Part shown: piece after piece, positions 61,697-64,000 of the stretch
How the letters are laid out: every line of letters starts with the position of its first letter
Numbering within the stretch: position 1 is the first letter of the stretch
Assembly: GCA_947630175.1 (NCBI GenBank)
Contig: CANRGJ010000001.1
Coordinates: 344,165-408,164 of the forward strand
Origin: an uncultured Ruminiclostridium sp.
Lineage (GTDB): Bacteria; Bacillota; Clostridia; Oscillospirales; Ruminococcaceae
Length of the DNA stretch: 64,000 nucleotides
Direction of reading: 5' to 3'
Translations under genes and position numbers: made by a program
The notes under the pieces: model-generated
Told to the model about the DNA's origin: nothing
Databases searched by the model: none
The model's input: only the letters and a program-made list of their open reading frames with translations

Positions 61697-61885
61697 TTAT
61701 TGGCTGTCATTTTCATCATCATTAGCTGTATTTTCGGGACTGCGGTTTTTCGCATTGGCAGCTTTCAGAATATCATACAAGCGGTCAATTTTCGACTGCC
61801 TTACGCTCTCCGACACCACATCGGGCAAGTGTACCGTAACCTTGAATTTTCTTCCCGTCCATTTGTCATTTCTTTTGTTAATCAT
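61697..61885 (-). CDS. Small conserved-looking protein of the mobile element
   Basis: A 62-aa basic-then-acidic protein, MINKRNDKWTGRKFKVTVHL onward. ATG 61885 follows GAAAGGA, and the frame overlaps the stop of the 40-codon ORF upstream, indicating coupling. The first half may form a beta-hairpin and the second a helix (SKIDRLYDILKAANAKN), which would fit a small DNA-binding or accessory protein. I do not recognise a family. It precedes the recombinase by 90 bp. Confidence 0.55.
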   Translation of the reverse strand: MINKRNDKWTGRKFKVTVHLPDVVSESVRQSKIDRLYDILKAANAKNRSPENTANDDENDSQ

Positions 61886-62000
61886 AGCGGTTTTCGTCCT
61901 TTCTTCTAAAGTCTGTGAGGTTGTTTCTGGCACATTTGTAATCTGCCGCAGAACAGGTATAACGCATTACCTGTTTTGTCAGCAAAACAGTCTGCGTCAT
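61878..62000 (-). CDS. Possible 40-aa peptide with two cysteines
   Basis: A short ORF (MTQTVLLTKQVMRYTCSAAD onward) with a strong GGGGAG ribosome-binding site seven bases before its ATG. Its stop overlaps the start of the 62-aa gene in the order TATGATTAA, so it would be translationally coupled. It carries a C-x6-C pair. Length and lack of known relatives keep confidence modest. Confidence 0.4.
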   Translation of the reverse strand: MTQTVLLTKQVMRYTCSAADYKCARNNLTDFRRKDENRYD

Positions 62001-62129
62001 AGGAAAACTCCCCTGAAACCCCTCGTCACTGCCGCAATCGTCATTGTAATTTGCAACTCGCTGAAACAGCTCATTCAGAATTATAGCAAACGCTTGAATA
62101 ACGGCAGAGCTGAAAAGAAAATTTTTCTT

Positions 62130-62351
62130 TCAGCTTTGCAAAGGACTTTCACCGCCACCCTGTTCCGCTTCGTGTTCCTCTTTAATCTGCTCGATAGCTG
62201 CCAGCGCTTTCTGCTTCAAGTCCTCGGACAGCTCCTTGCGAAGCCAACGGTTAAATGTCGGCTCAGAAACGTTCAGCTTCTCGGCAATCTCGTAGAGATA
62301 AACCCCGTTTTCCCTTGCCTTTGTGCGAATGTCGTTGTTGTGCTTAATCAT
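62130..62351 (-). CDS. Small helix-turn-helix protein of the mobile element
   Basis: A 73-aa protein with a predicted helix-turn-helix: ARENGVYLYEIAEKLNVSEP then TFNRWLRKELSEDLKQKALA. The same arrangement is common in small proteins of Clostridial integrative elements, where they probably act as accessory DNA binders or excisionase-like factors. A GGAGGA box precedes the ATG. It is transcribed divergently from the XRE regulator across a 210-bp region. Confidence 0.7.
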   Translation of the reverse strand: MIKHNNDIRTKARENGVYLYEIAEKLNVSEPTFNRWLRKELSEDLKQKALAAIEQIKEEHEAEQGGGESPLQS

Positions 62352-62393
62352 AATATCGTCCTCCTGTTGTAAGTATTATTTTTGAAATCCCAC

Positions 62394-62422
62394 TTGACAA
62401 ATCATCATTATCGTGGTATTCT
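62394..62422 (+). promoter_or_regulatory. Promoter in the divergent regulatory region of the element
   Basis: TTGACA (62394-62399) and TATTCT (62417-62422) are 17 bp apart on the + strand. The XRE gene starts about 140 bp further on, with an inverted repeat in between, so this may drive the regulator from a long leader. Confidence 0.45.
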
Positions 62423-62490
62423 AATGATAAAGGCGATTGTTGTGGTGATGTTATTAATTATAGCATTTCCACTTTGGCTCGTCAAGGTTT

Positions 62491-62518
62491 TTGTGGTATA
62501 TTTCTCATAATTCCACAA
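62491..62518. promoter_or_regulatory. Inverted repeat, possible XRE operator
   Basis: TTGTGG (62491-62496) and CCACAA (62513-62518) form an inverted repeat 42 bp upstream of the XRE gene. The related half-site GTGGTAT occurs at 62413-62419 and 62493-62499. The placement suits autoregulation by the XRE protein. Confidence 0.45.
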
Positions 62519-62560
62519 ATATAGTCTTTTTCACATTTTTGTAGGAGGATTTTTATCGCT

Positions 62561-63196
62561 ATGGAGAGCAAAAACACCTGTGTTGAGGTATTTGGCAAGC
62601 GGCTTAAAGAGCTGCGGAAATCGAACGGTTACACGATTGAGCAGTTCGCCGATATGGTAGGCATTTCAAAAAGCACCCTCGGCTATTACGAGAATGACAA
62701 GCGTATGCCCGATATTGAGATACTTGCCCGAATAGCCGACACGCTGAATGTGAATGCAGATTACCTTATCGGAAGAACGAACACAACAGCCAAAAAGGGC
62801 AAGATGAAAACCGTGTGTGAGTTCACGGGACTATCCGACAGAGCTGCCGAGTATCTTTCGGAGCTTGTCAAGGATAAGGACTACGCAAAGCTGTCGATTA
62901 TCAATCACCTGTTTGATGAGTTGACCGAGGACTACGACTTTTACATCTACGAAACACAGAATGGAGAGGAAGCTGTGGGTAGCGTTCTCGGCGCATTGTT
63001 CGTCTATTTTGAGAGGTGTTCGGATACTGGCAGCGTGTGGGACGAGTTTGCTGACTTGGGCAGCGACAGACGCAAGGAGATACTTGCGGCGGCTTACAAG
63101 CAGCTTCTTCTCAATCAAGTTACCGACATTGTTAAGGCGAGTGTCGAAGCGTATAGGCGAGATAACGAGCCGATTGAAAGACAACTCCAAAGCTGA
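62561..63196 (+). CDS. XRE family transcriptional regulator of the mobile element
   Basis: A 211-aa repressor-like protein. The N-terminal HTH_3 domain (about residues 8-62) reads KRLKELRKSNGYTIEQFADM and VGISKSTLGYYENDKRMPDI, ending in NVNADYLIGRTN. The remaining ~140 residues are helical and may bind an inducer or dimerise. GTAGGAGG precedes the ATG. It is encoded divergently from the element's small HTH gene and likely controls element genes. Confidence 0.92.
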   Translation: MESKNTCVEVFGKRLKELRKSNGYTIEQFADMVGISKSTLGYYENDKRMPDIEILARIADTLNVNADYLIGRTNTTAKKGKMKTVCEFTGLSDRAAEYLSELVKDKDYAKLSIINHLFDELTEDYDFYIYETQNGEEAVGSVLGALFVYFERCSDTGSVWDEFADLGSDRRKEILAAAYKQLLLNQVTDIVKASVEAYRRDNEPIERQLQS

Positions 63197-63827
63197 AAAG
63201 AATAATTTAACCATCCTGCGTTCGGGCTGAACGGCGGGAGGGTTTCGCTTTTATAGGGCAGGACACACAGAGATAAATCTATTGCTAGGTTGGATTTACC
63301 CTAGAGAAGAACAGTGGTAAAAGTTCGAGGTCGGGAATTTTATCTCCCTGCTCTGACACAGGTAAATTTTAACAGCAAGGAATTTTACCTTGCCTGTGTT
63401 ACCACTTAAAAAAGAGGTGCGGAAGATTTTATCTTCCCGACGCTGTGCAAATCCATTTTGGAGTTTCGGAGTTTAAGCCGCTGACCGTGGGGTCAAGCGA
63501 AAGGGGTTTCAGGGGGTTTAACCCCTGACTCAATGCCTTATTGTGAAGCTGTGCGTAACAATATGGCTATTGAGTATAGCCTTATTGATTGAAGCCGAAA
63601 AATAGCCCCAAAATCAAACATCAAAAATAGCCGCACCGCAGCGATAAAGTGCGGCAACGAAAGAAGTAGTTATCAGACTGTGGGTGAGGTAAACGGCAAG
63701 ACGCTCTCCATTTCCTTTAGGATAGACGAGGGGGTAATCGAACACAACAACAGAATTATCATCGCAAAAATGTGAAAGTGCGGAGTATATGAAGCCGTTG
63801 GAGTGAGTGTGTAGTTGTAATACATTT
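63197..63827. other. Gene-poor stretch of the mobile element
   Basis: No convincing gene. A short open stretch at 63671-63775 reads YQTVGEVNGKTLSISF and more, but has no start codon with a ribosome-binding site and may be a relic of a small element protein. The sequence GGGGTTTCAGGGG at 63503-63515 also occurs inverted at 62010-62022, and a GGGGGTTTAACCCC hairpin follows it. These could be parts of an origin of transfer or a regulatory leader. Confidence 0.45.
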
Positions 63828-63867
63828 AAGCCGCCTTGTCAAAATAAATTAGGCGGCTTTGCTTTTC
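63828..63867 (+). terminator. Intrinsic terminator
   Basis: The stem AAGCCGCC / GGCGGCTT with a loop of about 16 bases is followed by TGCTTTT. It separates the gene-poor stretch from the acetyltransferase gene at the window's end. Confidence 0.7.
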
Positions 63868-63954
63868 ATATTGAAATTTGGGATTGGTTGTGATATAATG
63901 AGTAAGACGGGTTGATAATCTGCCCGACAAATCGGAATTTGATGAGGTGTAATT

Positions 63955-64000
63955 ATGGTAAGAATTGCAACAGTAAATGATGCAGAGCAATTAAATATCT
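63955..64000 (+). CDS. Start of a GNAT-like N-acetyltransferase, cut by the window end
   Basis: ATG 63955 opens MVRIATVNDAEQLNI and runs off the window. The sequence RIATVNDAEQL is typical of the first strand and helix of GNAT acetyltransferases. GATGAGGTG lies about 8 bp upstream. Only 15 codons are visible, so the call is tentative. It may be cargo of the mobile element or host DNA. Confidence 0.5.
   Translation, partial: MVRIATVNDAEQLNI

Noticed and set aside
63671..63775. Small gene reading YQTVGEVNGKTLSISF
   Set aside because: No start codon with a ribosome-binding site lies in frame; kept only as a possible relic in the intergenic description.
1..64000. tRNA or rRNA genes
   Set aside because: No cloverleaf with a GTTCGAATC-like T-loop and no conserved rRNA stretch was noticed in the intergenic regions read.

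Overview
The window looks like chromosomal DNA from a low-GC, strictly anaerobic, gut-type Clostridia, with the Ruminococcus/Oscillospiraceae side most likely. The grounds are the sporulation-associated genes (spoVS, spoIIID, a YlmC/YmxH-like gene), the [FeFe]-hydrogenase maturase HydF, a rubrerythrin, many AT-rich sigma-A promoters with 17-bp spacers, and Shine-Dalgarno starts. I found no rRNA, tRNA, CRISPR array or intact insertion sequence.

Layout. 1-6.8 kb (+): alaS, a HIT protein, comEC, holA and a Toprim/DUF4093 protein. 6.8-9.5 kb (+): an MBOAT/DHHW pair for polymer O-acylation, ending in a bidirectional terminator. 9.7-21.7 kb (-): a co-directional 12-kb block that is the most unusual part of the window. 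From its promoter it runs: STAS anti-anti-sigma factor, PP2C phosphatase, RsbW-like kinase, a frameshifted DUF2500-like membrane protein, a short HlyD-like protein, two NHLM-type ABC transporters (the first with a C39 peptidase), a leader-like small protein overlapping an ECF-type sigma factor, the remains of a zeta-toxin-like gene, a methyltransferase fused to a STAS domain, four intact Nif11-type double-glycine precursor peptides, and a fifth precursor broken by frameshifts. 22-29 kb (-): rubrerythrin, a radical SAM protein, an SPFH/Tim44-like/Tim44-like trio with zinc ribbons, spoVS, ymdB and purA. 29-34 kb (-): two secreted cell-wall proteins with GHL10-like domains. 34-38.7 kb (+): aconitase, isocitrate dehydrogenase, a hydrolase and a flavin reductase. 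38.8-50 kb (-): tsf, rpsB and a run of housekeeping genes ending in a large GH2 enzyme. 50.2-52.4 kb (+): metA and hydF. 52.4-59.3 kb: a sigma factor with a long C-terminal extension, a candidate structured RNA, a Ca2+ P-type ATPase, spoIIID and a diguanylate cyclase. 59.7-64 kb: an FtsX/MacB-like permease gene cut by a mobile element that carries a large serine recombinase, small accessory ORFs and an XRE regulator. The element's far end is not identified.

How the 12-kb block may work (inference). Precursor peptides with conserved leaders and variable C-terminal cores would be cleaved after Gly-Gly by the C39 domain and exported by the ABC pair with the HlyD-like protein. The STAS, RsbW-like and PP2C proteins form a complete partner-switching circuit upstream in the same block, and a second STAS domain is fused to the only candidate tailoring enzyme, the methyltransferase. 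This suggests that peptide modification or production is gated by a phosphorylation switch responding to an extracytoplasmic signal. Three places in the block show frame disruption (precursor, DUF2500-like gene, zeta-like relic), so it may be partly decayed, phase-variable, or affected by sequencing errors at homopolymers.
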